Shown here: in pieces, positions 8,815 to 16,471 of the stretch | How positions within the stretch are numbered: the stretch's first letter is position 1 | Layout of the letters: every line of letters starts with the position of its first letter | The notes under the pieces: generated by a model | Database searches by the model: none | Seen by the model: only the letters and a program-made list of their open reading frames with translations | Told to the model about the DNA's origin: nothing | Assembly: GCF_006335015.1 (NCBI RefSeq) | Contig: NZ_VDGT01000022.1 | Span: forward strand, 49,797-113,796 | Direction of reading: 5' to 3' | Length of the DNA stretch: 64,000 bases | From: Streptomyces sedi | GTDB taxonomy: Bacteria; Actinomycetota; Actinomycetes; Streptomycetales; Streptomycetaceae | Program-made: the position numbers and the translations under genes

Positions 8815-9732
8815 TCACCGGGCCGGCCCGGGGGCGATGGTGCCGCGTGCCGTCAGCACGGTGTGGCCGCCGACCGAGACCTCGCTCAGCCGTCCCGCCC
8901 GCCACCGGGCCGACGCCTCGATCACGCCGGGGCGGCCCATCGCCACGCCCTGGTCGACCGTGAGCCGCACCTCGCCCTCCGCCGAGGCCGGCGCGTGCCC
9001 CGGCCGGGCGACCAGCCCCGCGACCAGCCCGGCCGCCGCCGACCCCGTCGCGGGGTCCTCGGTCCCCAGCGACGGCAGGAGGCACCGGGCGTGCACCCGG
9101 CCGCCGTCCGCCAACCCGCCCGCGCACACGTAGAGATCCTCCGTCCAGCCACCGGCGAGGCCGGCCGCCCAGGCCGACGCGTCGAGCCGCGCCCGGTCCA
9201 CCGCGCCCGCGTCCGTCAGCCGCACATAGTGGAACCCCAGCCCGATCCCGCCGTACCAGTGGTCCACCACCGCGCCCTCCGGCAGCGACAGCGCCGCCGC
9301 CACCGCGGCCCTCGACGGCGGCGCCTGCGGCGTCGACCGGTAGGGCGCGTCCAACGTCAGCCGGGCGAACGAGCCGCTCACCTCGACGCCCACCACGCCG
9401 ACCCCCTCCTCGAACAACAGCCGCCCACCCGTCGCCGCCGGGTCGAGCAACCCCTCCCCGACCAGCACCGCCGCCGCCCCGACCGTCGGGTGACCGGCGA
9501 ACGGCAGCTCCTCCTCGGGCGTGAGGATGCGCAGCCTGGCGCTGTGCGCGGGGTCCTCGGGCGGCAGCACGAAGACGGTCTCGGAGAAGTCGAACTCCCT
9601 TGCCAGCCCCCGGAGCTGCGCGTCGCTCAGGCCCTCCGCGTCGGGCAGCACCGCCAGCTGGTTGCCGCCGAAGGGGCGTTCGGTGAAGACGTCGGCGATC
9701 AGGAACGGACGGCCGTCCGGGAGTGGCATCAT
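8815..9732 (-). CDS. PhzF-family isomerase/epimerase-like protein
   Basis: 305 residues of the PhzF fold (two diaminopimelate-epimerase-like halves). Conserved pieces: FGGNQLAVLPD near residue 22, the catalytic glutamate in FDFSETVFV (about residue 50), FAGHPTVGAA near 95, and GTEDPATGSAAAGL near 240. Family members isomerise small carboxylates or amino acids; without phenazine genes nearby the substrate cannot be named. Two adjacent ATG codons (9732 and 9729) are possible starts. A TAGGGT box six bases upstream on the minus strand suggests a leaderless transcript. Convergent with the symporter. Confidence 0.87.
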   Translation of the reverse strand: MMPLPDGRPFLIADVFTERPFGGNQLAVLPDAEGLSDAQLRGLAREFDFSETVFVLPPEDPAHSARLRILTPEEELPFAGHPTVGAAAVLVGEGLLDPAATGGRLLFEEGVGVVGVEVSGSFARLTLDAPYRSTPQAPPSRAAVAAALSLPEGAVVDHWYGGIGLGFHYVRLTDAGAVDRARLDASAWAAGLAGGWTEDLYVCAGGLADGGRVHARCLLPSLGTEDPATGSAAAGLVAGLVARPGHAPASAEGEVRLTVDQGVAMGRPGVIEASARWRAGRLSEVSVGGHTVLTARGTIAPGPAR

Positions 9733-9927
9733 CCCCCCACCCTAGGAACGGCGCGTGCCGTCCCGCACGGAGAAAACCGGAGGACCCGCGCGGCGGCGAT
9801 GCCCACGAGGGCAGGGGAGGCCCTTTCTGGCGGAGACCTTAACCACGCGTGTCCGGCCGGCACGAGGCACGGGAACGAATCTCCGCCGGGGGAGCCAGTG
9901 TCAGTCCGATGCTGCAAGATATGGGCC

Positions 9928-10695
9928 GTGTCCCACGCCGAGAACTCCGACCGTCCCCGCCCGTCCCGCCGCCCCCGCCCAGGACGCGGCGCCCGCCCCG
10001 CCGCCCGCGGCTCGCTCACCGAGGTCGGCCGCCCCCCTGCCGCGCCCGAGCCCGTTCCGGACCCCGCGGAGATGCGGGTGCGCTACCGGGAGGCCGGGCT
10101 CGGCGAGGCGGACCTGGCGGAGGGGCCGCTCGACCAGTTCGGGCGCTGGTTCGACGACGCGGTCGCCGGCGGGCTCGAAGAGCCCAACGCGATGGTGCTG
10201 GCCACGGCCGACGCGACGGGGGCGCCCAGCCAGCGCACGGTCCTGCTCAAGGCGTTCGACGAGCGGGGCTTCGTTTTTTTCAGCAACTACGCCTCCCGCA
10301 AGGGGCGCGAGATCGAGGCCAACCCGCGGGTCGCGCTGCTCTTCCCCTGGCACCCCCTCGCCCGCCAGGTGATCGTGACCGGCTCGGTGACCCGCACCGG
10401 CCGCGACGAGACGGCGGCGTACTTCCGTACCCGCCCGCACGGCTCCCAGCTGGGCGCCTGGGCGAGCGAGCAGTCGGCGCCGGTCGCCTCCCGCGAGGCG
10501 CTGGACGGCATGTACGCGGAGCTGGCCGCGCGGTACCCGGAGGGCGAGGACGTGCCGGCCCCGCCCAACTGGGGCGGATACCGGGTCGCCCCCGAGACCG
10601 TCGAGTTCTGGCAGGGCCGGGCGAACCGCCTCCACGACCGGCTGCGCTACAGCCGCACGGAGACCGGCTGGTCCGTCGAACGCCTCTGCCCCTGA
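9928..10695 (+). CDS. pdxH: Pyridoxamine 5'-phosphate oxidase
   Basis: 255 residues from the GTG at 9928. FMN-dependent oxidation of pyridoxamine/pyridoxine phosphate to pyridoxal phosphate. The N-terminal block MRVRYREAGLGEADL, FMN-binding RTVLLKAFDERGFVFFSNY-like region, KGREIEANPRVALLFPWHPL, and the C-terminal WGGYRV...EFWQGRANRLHDR signature are intact. The start is uncertain. GTG 9928 would be leaderless, with an A/T-rich box (AAGATA, 9916-9921) upstream. GTG 9898, in frame, has a good GGGGGAG ribosome site seven bases upstream and would add 10 residues. The 45 residues before the conserved domain are proline/arginine-rich and unlike enterobacterial PdxH. Confidence 0.9.
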   Translation: MSHAENSDRPRPSRRPRPGRGARPAARGSLTEVGRPPAAPEPVPDPAEMRVRYREAGLGEADLAEGPLDQFGRWFDDAVAGGLEEPNAMVLATADATGAPSQRTVLLKAFDERGFVFFSNYASRKGREIEANPRVALLFPWHPLARQVIVTGSVTRTGRDETAAYFRTRPHGSQLGAWASEQSAPVASREALDGMYAELAARYPEGEDVPAPPNWGGYRVAPETVEFWQGRANRLHDRLRYSRTETGWSVERLCP

Positions 10696-10708
10696 CACCC
10701 CCGCCGTC

Positions 10709-10739
10709 GCGCACGGGGCCCGGGCGGGCCGTCGTGCGC
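10709..10739. terminator. pdxH terminator
   Basis: GCGCACG (10709-10715) pairs with CGTGCGC (10733-10739), with further GC pairing inside, 14 bases after the pdxH stop. It would also stop any leftward transcript coming from the 10989 start point. Confidence 0.7.
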
Positions 10740-10785
10740 GGGGGCTTCCCCCTCCGCGAACTCGCGCGGACTTCCACAAACGCAG

Positions 10786-10989
10786 CGATCCGCGAGCCTT
10801 TGGTCCCCGGGGCCGCTGGGGCCTCGGGGAGCCGGCCGGACTTACCGGCGGCTCGCGGATCGGGTGACTGCTTGGGATTGGCCGGCGGCGCCGGCTTCGC
10901 CACGTGTCGTGTGAACCAGCGACCTAGGCCGCAGTCACCTCACGCGTCCGGTTGTCATACATCTGCCGAACCACCTCCCTTCTCGTGTG
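10786..10989 (-). ncRNA. Candidate leftward small RNA with nested inverted repeats
   Basis: A convincing minus-strand promoter is present: TTGGCG (11020-11025), an 18-base spacer and TACGGT (10996-11001), giving a start near 10989. The transcript would contain GCAGTCACC (10931-10939) pairing with GGTGACTGC (10863-10871), and GGCTCGCGGATCG (10850-10862) pairing with CGATCCGCGAGCC (10786-10798), both perfect. The last stem is followed leftward by CTGCGTTTGTGG and the pdxH terminator. No leftward gene follows, so this is not a leader for a neighbour. I compared it by eye with the c-di-AMP, T-box and 6C RNA patterns and found no match. The same stems could alternatively form in a rightward leader of the PAS gene. 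Confidence 0.5.
10924..10962 (-). CDS. Possible 12-residue peptide in the candidate small RNA
   Basis: Minus-strand ATG at 10960-10962, preceded after ten bases by a full GGGAGGT ribosome site (10973-10979), encodes MYDNRTREVTAA and a TAG stop. The distal half of the coding sequence is one arm of the GCAGTCACC/GGTGACTGC inverted repeat, so translation and folding would interfere, as in attenuation leaders. Nothing downstream would be attenuated. Conservation in other streptomycetes would decide whether it is real. Confidence 0.3.
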   Translation of the reverse strand: MYDNRTREVTAA

Positions 10990-11183
10990 CCTCCGACCGT
11001 AGGCGAGCCCCCCGGGCTCCGCCAAGCGAATTAACGGGCCGGATCCCGACGCCGGCCTCGACGCGGATCTCGGTGCGGCAACGAGATTGGTGGAAACCCT
11101 ATGTGACCGACGTCACCGTGGAGTTGAATGGTTCGGTGCGCACGCGACCGGGTGCCCACTCTCCTGTGCTGGGGGTAGAACAG

Positions 11184-12602
11184 GTGACCGCACACTCCGA
11201 AGCAGTCCACTCCGAGACGCCGCACGCGGAACACGCGGAAGGCGACACCTCTCCGTTCCTCGTCTCCGACCGGGGCCTGCTGGCCGCGCTGCTGGACGGG
11301 ATGGAGGCGGCGTTCTTCGCCGTCGACATGTCCGGCACCGTCACGCACTGGAACCACCGCGCGACCCGCCTGCTCGGCTGGAGCGCCGAGCAGGCGGTGG
11401 GCCGCGCCGGTCTCGGCGGCTGGCTGGTGCGCGAGGCGGACGCCGCCGAGGTGCGGCGGCAGCTGCTGGAGGTGGGCCGCGCCGCCGACCCCGAGCGGCC
11501 TGGCGGGGGCGTCGGCCGGCGGACCAGGGAGTTTCCCTTTCTGCACGCCGACGGCACCCGTGTGCTGATGCGCGCGACGGTGACGCCGGTCCGCGACGAC
11601 GAGGGCCGGCCGCTGGGCGTCTACTGCGCCTTCGGCGAGGCCCTCGCCCAACTCGACCTGGAGCGCCATCTCGCGCTGAGTGACGGGATGCTGGGCGACG
11701 CCCCGTTCGGAGTGCTGCTCGCCGACCCGGATCTGCGCACCGTCGCGGTCAACGGCCGCGCGGCGCACGCGCTCGGCGTCTCGCCCGTCGACATGCTGGG
11801 GGAGCCGCTGGCCGAGTTCGTCGGCGCGGGACTCGACGAGTTGGAGAGCGCCCTCGAACACACACTGGCCGGCCAGCCGCCGAGGGAACCGGTCGAGCTG
11901 TGGCTCACCCTGAGTGAGGGGGAGGGCGAGGACGGCGGCCCGCTGGGCGAGGGGCCGCCGGAACGGCGGCGCTGTCTGGTGAGCGGCTTCGTCCAGCTGG
12001 GCTCGCCCGTGGTCGGCGACCCCGTGCCGCTGGGAGCCGCGTGGGTCTTCCAGGACGCCACCCACGCCAAGCGGGTCGGCCAGGGCGCGGCGCGCCAGCG
12101 GTTCCGTGACAGCCAGCTCAGCCGCGCCTCGCGGGCCGCCGCGGACTGCCCCGACCCGACGGACGCCGCGGTGCTGCACCTGCACTACGCGCTGCCGGGC
12201 TTCGCCGAGCACGCGCTGCTCGACACCGCGGGCGAGGCCGGCGGCCTGGTCCGGATCGCGGAGAGCCCGGGGAGCCTCGCCGGCCGCGGCACGGCGTGCG
12301 GCCTCGCCGTGCGCTACCGCGCCGGGCATCCCGCGCTCCAGGCCGTCGACTGCGGGGTGCCGGTCCGGGCGACCGGCGGGGTCTCCCGTTCGTCGTGGGC
12401 GCGCGACCACCGTTGGCCGGCCGAGGCCGAGCACGCGCTGTGCGTGCCGTTGCGCAGCCGGGGGCGGGTGCTGGGCGCGCTCACCTTCCTGCGCGGTGGC
12501 GGGCGCCGTGCCTTCGACCGACTGGATGTCGGCTACGGCGAGGAGGTCGCGCTGCGCGTCGCTGCCTCCCTCGACCTGGCGCGGGCGCTCGGCGCGCGCT
12601 GA
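11184..12602 (+). CDS. PAS/GAF-domain sensory protein
   Basis: 472 residues. A first PAS domain spans about residues 30-150 (LLAALLDGMEAAFFAVDMSG, THWNHRATRLLGWSAEQAVGR, then the PAC-like VTPVRDDEGRPLGVYCAF). A second PAS follows at about 155-300 (MLGDAPFGVLLADPDLRTVAVN), and a GAF-like domain at about 320-470 (ALCVPLRSRGRVLGALTFLR). There is no kinase, phosphatase or HTH output domain, so it presumably signals through a partner. GTG 11184 was chosen for its GGGGGT site eight bases upstream; GTG 11103 in frame would add 27 residues. It sits next to the SIS gene in convergent orientation, as in other streptomycetes. Confidence 0.8.
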   Translation: MTAHSEAVHSETPHAEHAEGDTSPFLVSDRGLLAALLDGMEAAFFAVDMSGTVTHWNHRATRLLGWSAEQAVGRAGLGGWLVREADAAEVRRQLLEVGRAADPERPGGGVGRRTREFPFLHADGTRVLMRATVTPVRDDEGRPLGVYCAFGEALAQLDLERHLALSDGMLGDAPFGVLLADPDLRTVAVNGRAAHALGVSPVDMLGEPLAEFVGAGLDELESALEHTLAGQPPREPVELWLTLSEGEGEDGGPLGEGPPERRRCLVSGFVQLGSPVVGDPVPLGAAWVFQDATHAKRVGQGAARQRFRDSQLSRASRAAADCPDPTDAAVLHLHYALPGFAEHALLDTAGEAGGLVRIAESPGSLAGRGTACGLAVRYRAGHPALQAVDCGVPVRATGGVSRSSWARDHRWPAEAEHALCVPLRSRGRVLGALTFLRGGGRRAFDRLDVGYGEEVALRVAASLDLARALGAR

Positions 12603-12630
12603 GCCCGCGCCGGCTCCGTCGCGGCCGGGA

Positions 12631-13386
12631 CTACCTGCGCCAGAGGATCTGGTCGCGGTGCTCGCTGAAGACGCGTTCGTTCCACTCGCCGCCGCCGTCC
12701 ACGTTGGCCGAGCGCAGCAGTGGCGGCTCGACGCCGCGTTCCGCGAGCCGGCCGGCGGCCTCGGCGAAGACCGCCTGGAGCAGCGCGCAGGTCACCACGG
12801 TGGAGGCGGGGGCGAACGGCGCGCCGACGCCCTCGCTGGTGAGCGTCGCGTCGCCGATCGGGATGGCGCTGTCCAGCACCACGTCGCAGTGGTCCTTGAG
12901 GAAGGTGCCCGAGGCGTGGCGCGACTCGGTGCCGGTGGCGTAGCCGACGGAGGTGACGCCGATGACACGCAGTCCGCTCTCCCGCGCGTGCTGGGCCAGC
13001 TCGATGGGGAGGGTGTTGCGGCCGGAGAGCGAGATGACGATCAGCAGGTCGCCGGGGGCGGCCGGGCTGTTGTCGAGGGTGGCCGGCGCGAGGCCGCTGA
13101 CCCGCTCCAACGCGCTGCCCAGGGTGGCCGGTGAGACGTCGACCCCGGTGGTGCCGGGAATGGCCAGAAGATTGACCAGGGCGAGCCCGCCTGCCCGGTA
13201 GACTAGGTCCTGGGCGGGTAGTGCCGAGTGCCCAGCGCCACTGGCGAACACCTTGCCGCCACCGCTCACCGTGTCGGCGATCAGCGTCGCGGCCTCGGCG
13301 ATGTGCCCCGCCTCCTGGTCTCTGACCTGGCACAGCAGCTCGATCGCGGCATCGAAGAACTGGTGGGCGAGAGTTTCTTCGCGCAT
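12631..13386 (-). CDS. SIS-domain sugar-phosphate isomerase-like protein
   Basis: 251 residues with a single sugar-isomerase (SIS) domain: GGGKVFASGAGHSALPAQDLVYRAGG near residues 42-67 and LLIVISLSGRNTLPIELAQHAR near 115-136. The serines in the SLSGRN loop are the expected phosphosugar contacts. SIS proteins of this type act on or bind amino-sugar phosphates. The divergent position to dmdR1, with a DasR-like site 63 bases upstream of this start, supports a link to N-acetylglucosamine metabolism. Start ATG 13386 has AAGGGAC ten bases upstream. It lacks the amidotransferase domain of GlmS and the HTH of RpiR regulators. Confidence 0.87.
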   Translation of the reverse strand: MREETLAHQFFDAAIELLCQVRDQEAGHIAEAATLIADTVSGGGKVFASGAGHSALPAQDLVYRAGGLALVNLLAIPGTTGVDVSPATLGSALERVSGLAPATLDNSPAAPGDLLIVISLSGRNTLPIELAQHARESGLRVIGVTSVGYATGTESRHASGTFLKDHCDVVLDSAIPIGDATLTSEGVGAPFAPASTVVTCALLQAVFAEAAGRLAERGVEPPLLRSANVDGGGEWNERVFSEHRDQILWRR

Positions 13387-13448
13387 CTACGGGCGTCCCT
13401 TGCTGCTGGCCGGTGGCGGCGTTCCGGGTCTTGGTACGGCACACCGTA

Positions 13449-13464
13449 ATGGTCCAGACCAGTT
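13449..13464. promoter_or_regulatory. DasR-type operator (dre) between SIS gene and dmdR1
   Basis: Read on the minus strand the site is ACTGGTCTGGACCATT, a close match to the DasR-responsive element ACTGGTCTAGACCACT; the GGTC/GACC core is intact. DasR is the GntR-family repressor released by glucosamine phosphates in Streptomyces, and it is known to act on dmdR1. The site lies 63 bases from the SIS start and 101 bases from the dmdR1 start, so it may control both. Confidence 0.75.
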
Positions 13465-13564
13465 CGGTGTCAATATGCACGCTGGGCCACCTGCGGCCGG
13501 TCTCTTGTCAGTGCAGTGCGTCAGAATGGGCGACAGGGCCACCGCACGAATTCGAGGGGCACTT

Positions 13565-14257
13565 ATGTCCGGACTGATCGACACCACCGAGATGTACCTC
13601 CGCACCGTTCTGGAGCTGGAGGAAGAGGGCGTGGTCCCGATGCGTGCCCGCATCGCCGAGCGGCTCGAACAGAGCGGCCCGACGGTGAGCCAGACGGTGG
13701 CGAGGATGGAGCGGGACGGCCTGCTCACCGTCGCCGGCGACCGGCATCTGGAGCTGACGGAGCAGGGGCGTCGGCTGGCGGAGCGGGTGATGCGCAAGCA
13801 CAGGCTGGCCGAGTGTCTGCTGGTCGACGTGATCGGCCTGGAGTGGGAGCACGTGCACGCGGAGGCCTGCCGCTGGGAGCACGTGATGAGCGACGCCGTG
13901 GAGCGGCGGGTGCTGGAGCTGTTGAACCACCCGACGGAGTCCCCTTACGGGAACCCGATCCCCGGGCTCGCGGAGCTGGGGGAGAAGGGCACGACCGACC
14001 CGTTCCTCGCGGAGGGCGTCGTGGCGCTCGCCGACCTGGACGTGGACGGCGGGAAGACGGTGATCGTCCGCAGGATCGGTGAGCCGGTGCAGACGGACGC
14101 GCAGGTGATGCACACGCTGCGCCGGGCCGGGGTGCAGCCCGGCTCCTCCGTCAGCGTCACGGCGGCCTCGGGCGGAGCGGTCCAGGTCGGCAGCGGCGGG
14201 GAGTCGGCTGAGCTGGAGCAGCAGGTCGCGATGCACGTCTTCGTCGACAAGGGCTGA
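13565..14257 (+). CDS. dmdR1: Iron-dependent repressor DmdR1 (DtxR/IdeR family)
   Basis: 230 residues. N-terminal winged helix (residues 1-65: MSGLIDTTEMYLRTVLELEE, ARIAERLEQSGPTVSQTVARMERDGLL), metal-binding and dimerisation domain (about 70-140: KHRLAECLLVDVIGLEW, HAEACRWEHVMS, HPTESPYGNPIPG) with the cysteine, histidine and glutamate ligands of the DtxR family, and a C-terminal SH3-like domain (about 150-228). Near identity to streptomycete DmdR1 as I remember it, including the first 20 residues. With ferrous iron it represses siderophore and iron-uptake genes. An upstream dre site puts it under amino-sugar control as well. Confidence 0.93.
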   Translation: MSGLIDTTEMYLRTVLELEEEGVVPMRARIAERLEQSGPTVSQTVARMERDGLLTVAGDRHLELTEQGRRLAERVMRKHRLAECLLVDVIGLEWEHVHAEACRWEHVMSDAVERRVLELLNHPTESPYGNPIPGLAELGEKGTTDPFLAEGVVALADLDVDGGKTVIVRRIGEPVQTDAQVMHTLRRAGVQPGSSVSVTAASGGAVQVGSGGESAELEQQVAMHVFVDKG

Positions 14258-14615
14258 GCCCCTTCCCGGGGTCCCGTTCCCCGCCTCTCCGTTCCCTGTT
14301 CTCCCTCTTCCCGTCGTCTCCCGCGCATGGTCTCTCCCGCGTGGTTTCCCCGCGCTCCCCCCAGCCGTCCGCCGGCCCGGAGGGGGCGCGGGGTTCGTCG
14401 TGTGGTGCCCCGTCGCCGGGTGCTGTCGACGGCTGACCTGTCCACCCCGGTGCCGAGGTCGTCGGTGGCTCGCCGCTGATGTCCACGGCCAACTCGTGTG
14501 CCGTGGGGCGCTTCTGTCACCCGTGAGAGGGAACTGCCCTCCCATACCCCCATGTTCGAATATCTGTTCGGTATTCTGGGGGGAGCGACGGGGAGACGGG
14601 AAGGAGGGGCAGGCG
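14258..14615. other. Intergenic region with a 12-bp tandem repeat
   Basis: 358 bases without a supported gene. The first half is C/T-rich. At 14553-14576 two 12-bp units stand head to tail, TGTTCGAATATC and TGTTCGGTATTC, in an unusually AT-rich patch 40 bases before the hydrolase start. They could be a regulator site and also supply the -10 box (TATTCT). The hydrolase ribosome site AAGGAGG is at 14601-14607. Confidence 0.45.
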
Positions 14616-15461
14616 ATGGGGCGAGCGATCGAGGTGTCGGGGTTCGGCGAACTGCCATTGGTGGCACGGGAATTCGGGCGTGGACCGGCCGGCAGGCCGG
14701 GCGCGTTGTTGCTGCACGGGCTGATGGGGCACGCGGGGCACTGGGAGGAGACCGGGCGCTGGCTCTCCTCGCGGTTCCGGGCCGTCGCCCTGGACCAGCG
14801 GGGGCACGGCCGCAGCGCCAAGCCACCGGAGGGCCCGTTCGACGGGGCGGCCTTCGTCGGCGACGCCGAGAGGGCGATCGAGCGTCTCGGGTTGGGCCCC
14901 GTGCTGCTCGTGGGCCACGGGATGGGCGCGCTCACCGCCTGGCGGCTGGCGGCCCGCCGCCCCGACCTGGTGCGGGCGCTGGTGATCTGCGAGATGCGGG
15001 CCTCCGCCATCGGCGCCGACGCCCAGCGCCGCTGGCGGCGTTGGCTCGGTTCCTGGCCGCTGCCCTTCGCCTCGCCCGAGGAGGTGCGGGCCTGGTTCGG
15101 CGAGCGGGATCCGACGCTCAACGCCCCGCTGCCGTCCCGTGGTTGGTTCTTCGGCGAGGTCATGGCGCGGCGCTCGGACGGCTGGCGGCCGGTCTTCAGC
15201 CGGGAGCAGATACTCGCGGCCCGCGAGGGCTTCGCGCGGGACGCGCACTGGGAGGAGTTGGCCGAGGTCTCCTGCCCCACGCTGGTGGTCAGGGGCGTGG
15301 ACGGCGAGTTGGGGCGGGCGGAGGCGCAGGAGATGGTGCGCGCGCTGCCGCGCGGCCGTTACGCGGACATCCCCGGTGCCGGGCATCTCCCGCAAAAGGA
15401 GCGGCCGACCGCATGGCGGGAGACACTCCGGCATTTCGTCGAGGGCGCGTTGATAGCGTGA
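14616..15461 (+). CDS. Alpha/beta-hydrolase-fold protein lacking the nucleophile serine
   Basis: 281 residues with the alpha/beta-hydrolase fold: oxyanion LLLHGLMGHAGHW (residues 31-43), VALDQRGHGRS (57-67), a nucleophile elbow that reads VGHGMGA (99-105), TLVVRGVDGELG with the likely acid near 228, and PGAGHLPQ with the likely histidine. The elbow is normally G-x-S-x-G; here the codon at the serine position is GGG (glycine 102), so hydrolase activity by the classic mechanism is not expected. It may be a sequencing error, a pseudo-enzyme, or a member using cofactor-free chemistry. Start ATG 14616 follows AAGGAGG. It lies downstream of dmdR1 in the same direction. Confidence 0.85.
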   Translation: MGRAIEVSGFGELPLVAREFGRGPAGRPGALLLHGLMGHAGHWEETGRWLSSRFRAVALDQRGHGRSAKPPEGPFDGAAFVGDAERAIERLGLGPVLLVGHGMGALTAWRLAARRPDLVRALVICEMRASAIGADAQRRWRRWLGSWPLPFASPEEVRAWFGERDPTLNAPLPSRGWFFGEVMARRSDGWRPVFSREQILAAREGFARDAHWEELAEVSCPTLVVRGVDGELGRAEAQEMVRALPRGRYADIPGAGHLPQKERPTAWRETLRHFVEGALIA

Positions 15462-15523
15462 CCCCTGGGACCGACACCGTCGGGTCCGTTTTCACGAGGC
15501 ACTATCTCTCACCGGGGGGCCCG

Positions 15524-16351
15524 ATGAGGTTCATAGCCAGACGCACGCGCGCGGCGGCGGTCGCCGTCGCCACCGCGACGGTCGTCACCTTGGCCGGCTG
15601 TTCCAGCGACAGCGACGACGAGGAGACCACGCCGACCGACAACGAGAGCTCGACCGAGAAGGGCGAGAACGAGGGCACGGAGGGCGACGAGGGTTCGGAC
15701 AGCGACGCGTTCGGCGGCGCCTCGGCCGACGAGATCGCCGACCAGGCCTTCGACGCCCTGATGAGCGCCGAATCGCTCCGCATGGTGGGTGACATCGACC
15801 AGGCCGGCGAGCAGATGGGCATCGACCTCTCCCTGAGCAGCGCCGGCGACTGCGCCGGTTCGATCTCCATGAGCTCGCAGGGCTCGTTCGAGATCATCAA
15901 GCTGGAGAACGAGGCGTGGCTGCGCCCGGACACCCAGTTCTGGGAGACCGCCGCGGGCATCGACGACCCGGCGATCCTGGGCCAGTTGGACGGCTTCTTC
16001 CTCTACGGCCCGGCCGACGAGGCGCCGATGGACTCCTCCGTCGAGTCGTGCAACCTGGACACCTTCCTGGCCGGCATGGGCCAGGGCAGCTCCGCCTCCG
16101 GGATGACCATGGGCGAGGCCACCGAGATCGACGGCGTCGCCGGCGTCACCCTGCACGAGGGTGAGGAGGCCAGCCTCGTGGTCGCCACCGACGGCGAGCC
16201 GTTCCCGCTGCGCTTCGAGAACAACGACGCCGCCACCGGCGCCGGCGTCATCGACTTCAGCGCGTTCAACGAGCCGGTGCCCAGCGACCGGCCGGCCGAC
16301 AGCGAGGTCATCACCATCGAGGACCTGCAGTCCGGCGCGTTCATGAGCTGA
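15524..16351 (+). CDS. Secreted lipoprotein, LppX/LprG-like
   Basis: 275 residues. Basic N-terminus (MRFIARRTR), hydrophobic segment and lipobox LAGC (cysteine about residue 26) define a lipoprotein signal. A low-complexity acidic stretch rich in D, E, S and T (residues 27-65) tethers the folded domain, which begins at ADEIADQAFDALMSAESLRM. The overall pattern resembles the LppX/LprG-type lipoproteins of actinomycetes. No enzyme motif is present. The gene follows the hydrolase after 62 bases with a GGGGGG ribosome site, and ends before a bidirectional terminator. Function unknown. Confidence 0.8.
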   Translation: MRFIARRTRAAAVAVATATVVTLAGCSSDSDDEETTPTDNESSTEKGENEGTEGDEGSDSDAFGGASADEIADQAFDALMSAESLRMVGDIDQAGEQMGIDLSLSSAGDCAGSISMSSQGSFEIIKLENEAWLRPDTQFWETAAGIDDPAILGQLDGFFLYGPADEAPMDSSVESCNLDTFLAGMGQGSSASGMTMGEATEIDGVAGVTLHEGEEASLVVATDGEPFPLRFENNDAATGAGVIDFSAFNEPVPSDRPADSEVITIEDLQSGAFMS

Positions 16352-16416
16352 CGGTCGAGCGGCTTCGGCGGAGCGGCGGTCCCGAACGGGCCGCCCCCGC
16401 CGGCCGTTCGCCCGGT

Positions 16417-16450
16417 CGGGGCGCCGGCGGCGATCGCCGCCGGCGCCCCG
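16417..16450. terminator. Perfect 34-bp palindrome, bidirectional terminator
   Basis: Arms of 17 bases (16417-16433 and 16434-16450), core GGCGGCGATCGCCGCC, with no unpaired loop, lie between the convergent lipoprotein and ABC permease genes. It should extrude a very stable hairpin in RNA of either strand. Confidence 0.75.
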
Positions 16451-16471
16451 CGCGCGTTCGCGGGGCGGCCG

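Noticed and set aside
10786..10862. c-di-AMP (ydaO) or T-box riboswitch
   Set aside because: The conserved core sequences that I remember for these classes are absent; only the general stem arrangement is similar.
14553..14576. LexA (SOS) box
   Set aside because: The GTTCG units are in direct, not inverted, orientation.
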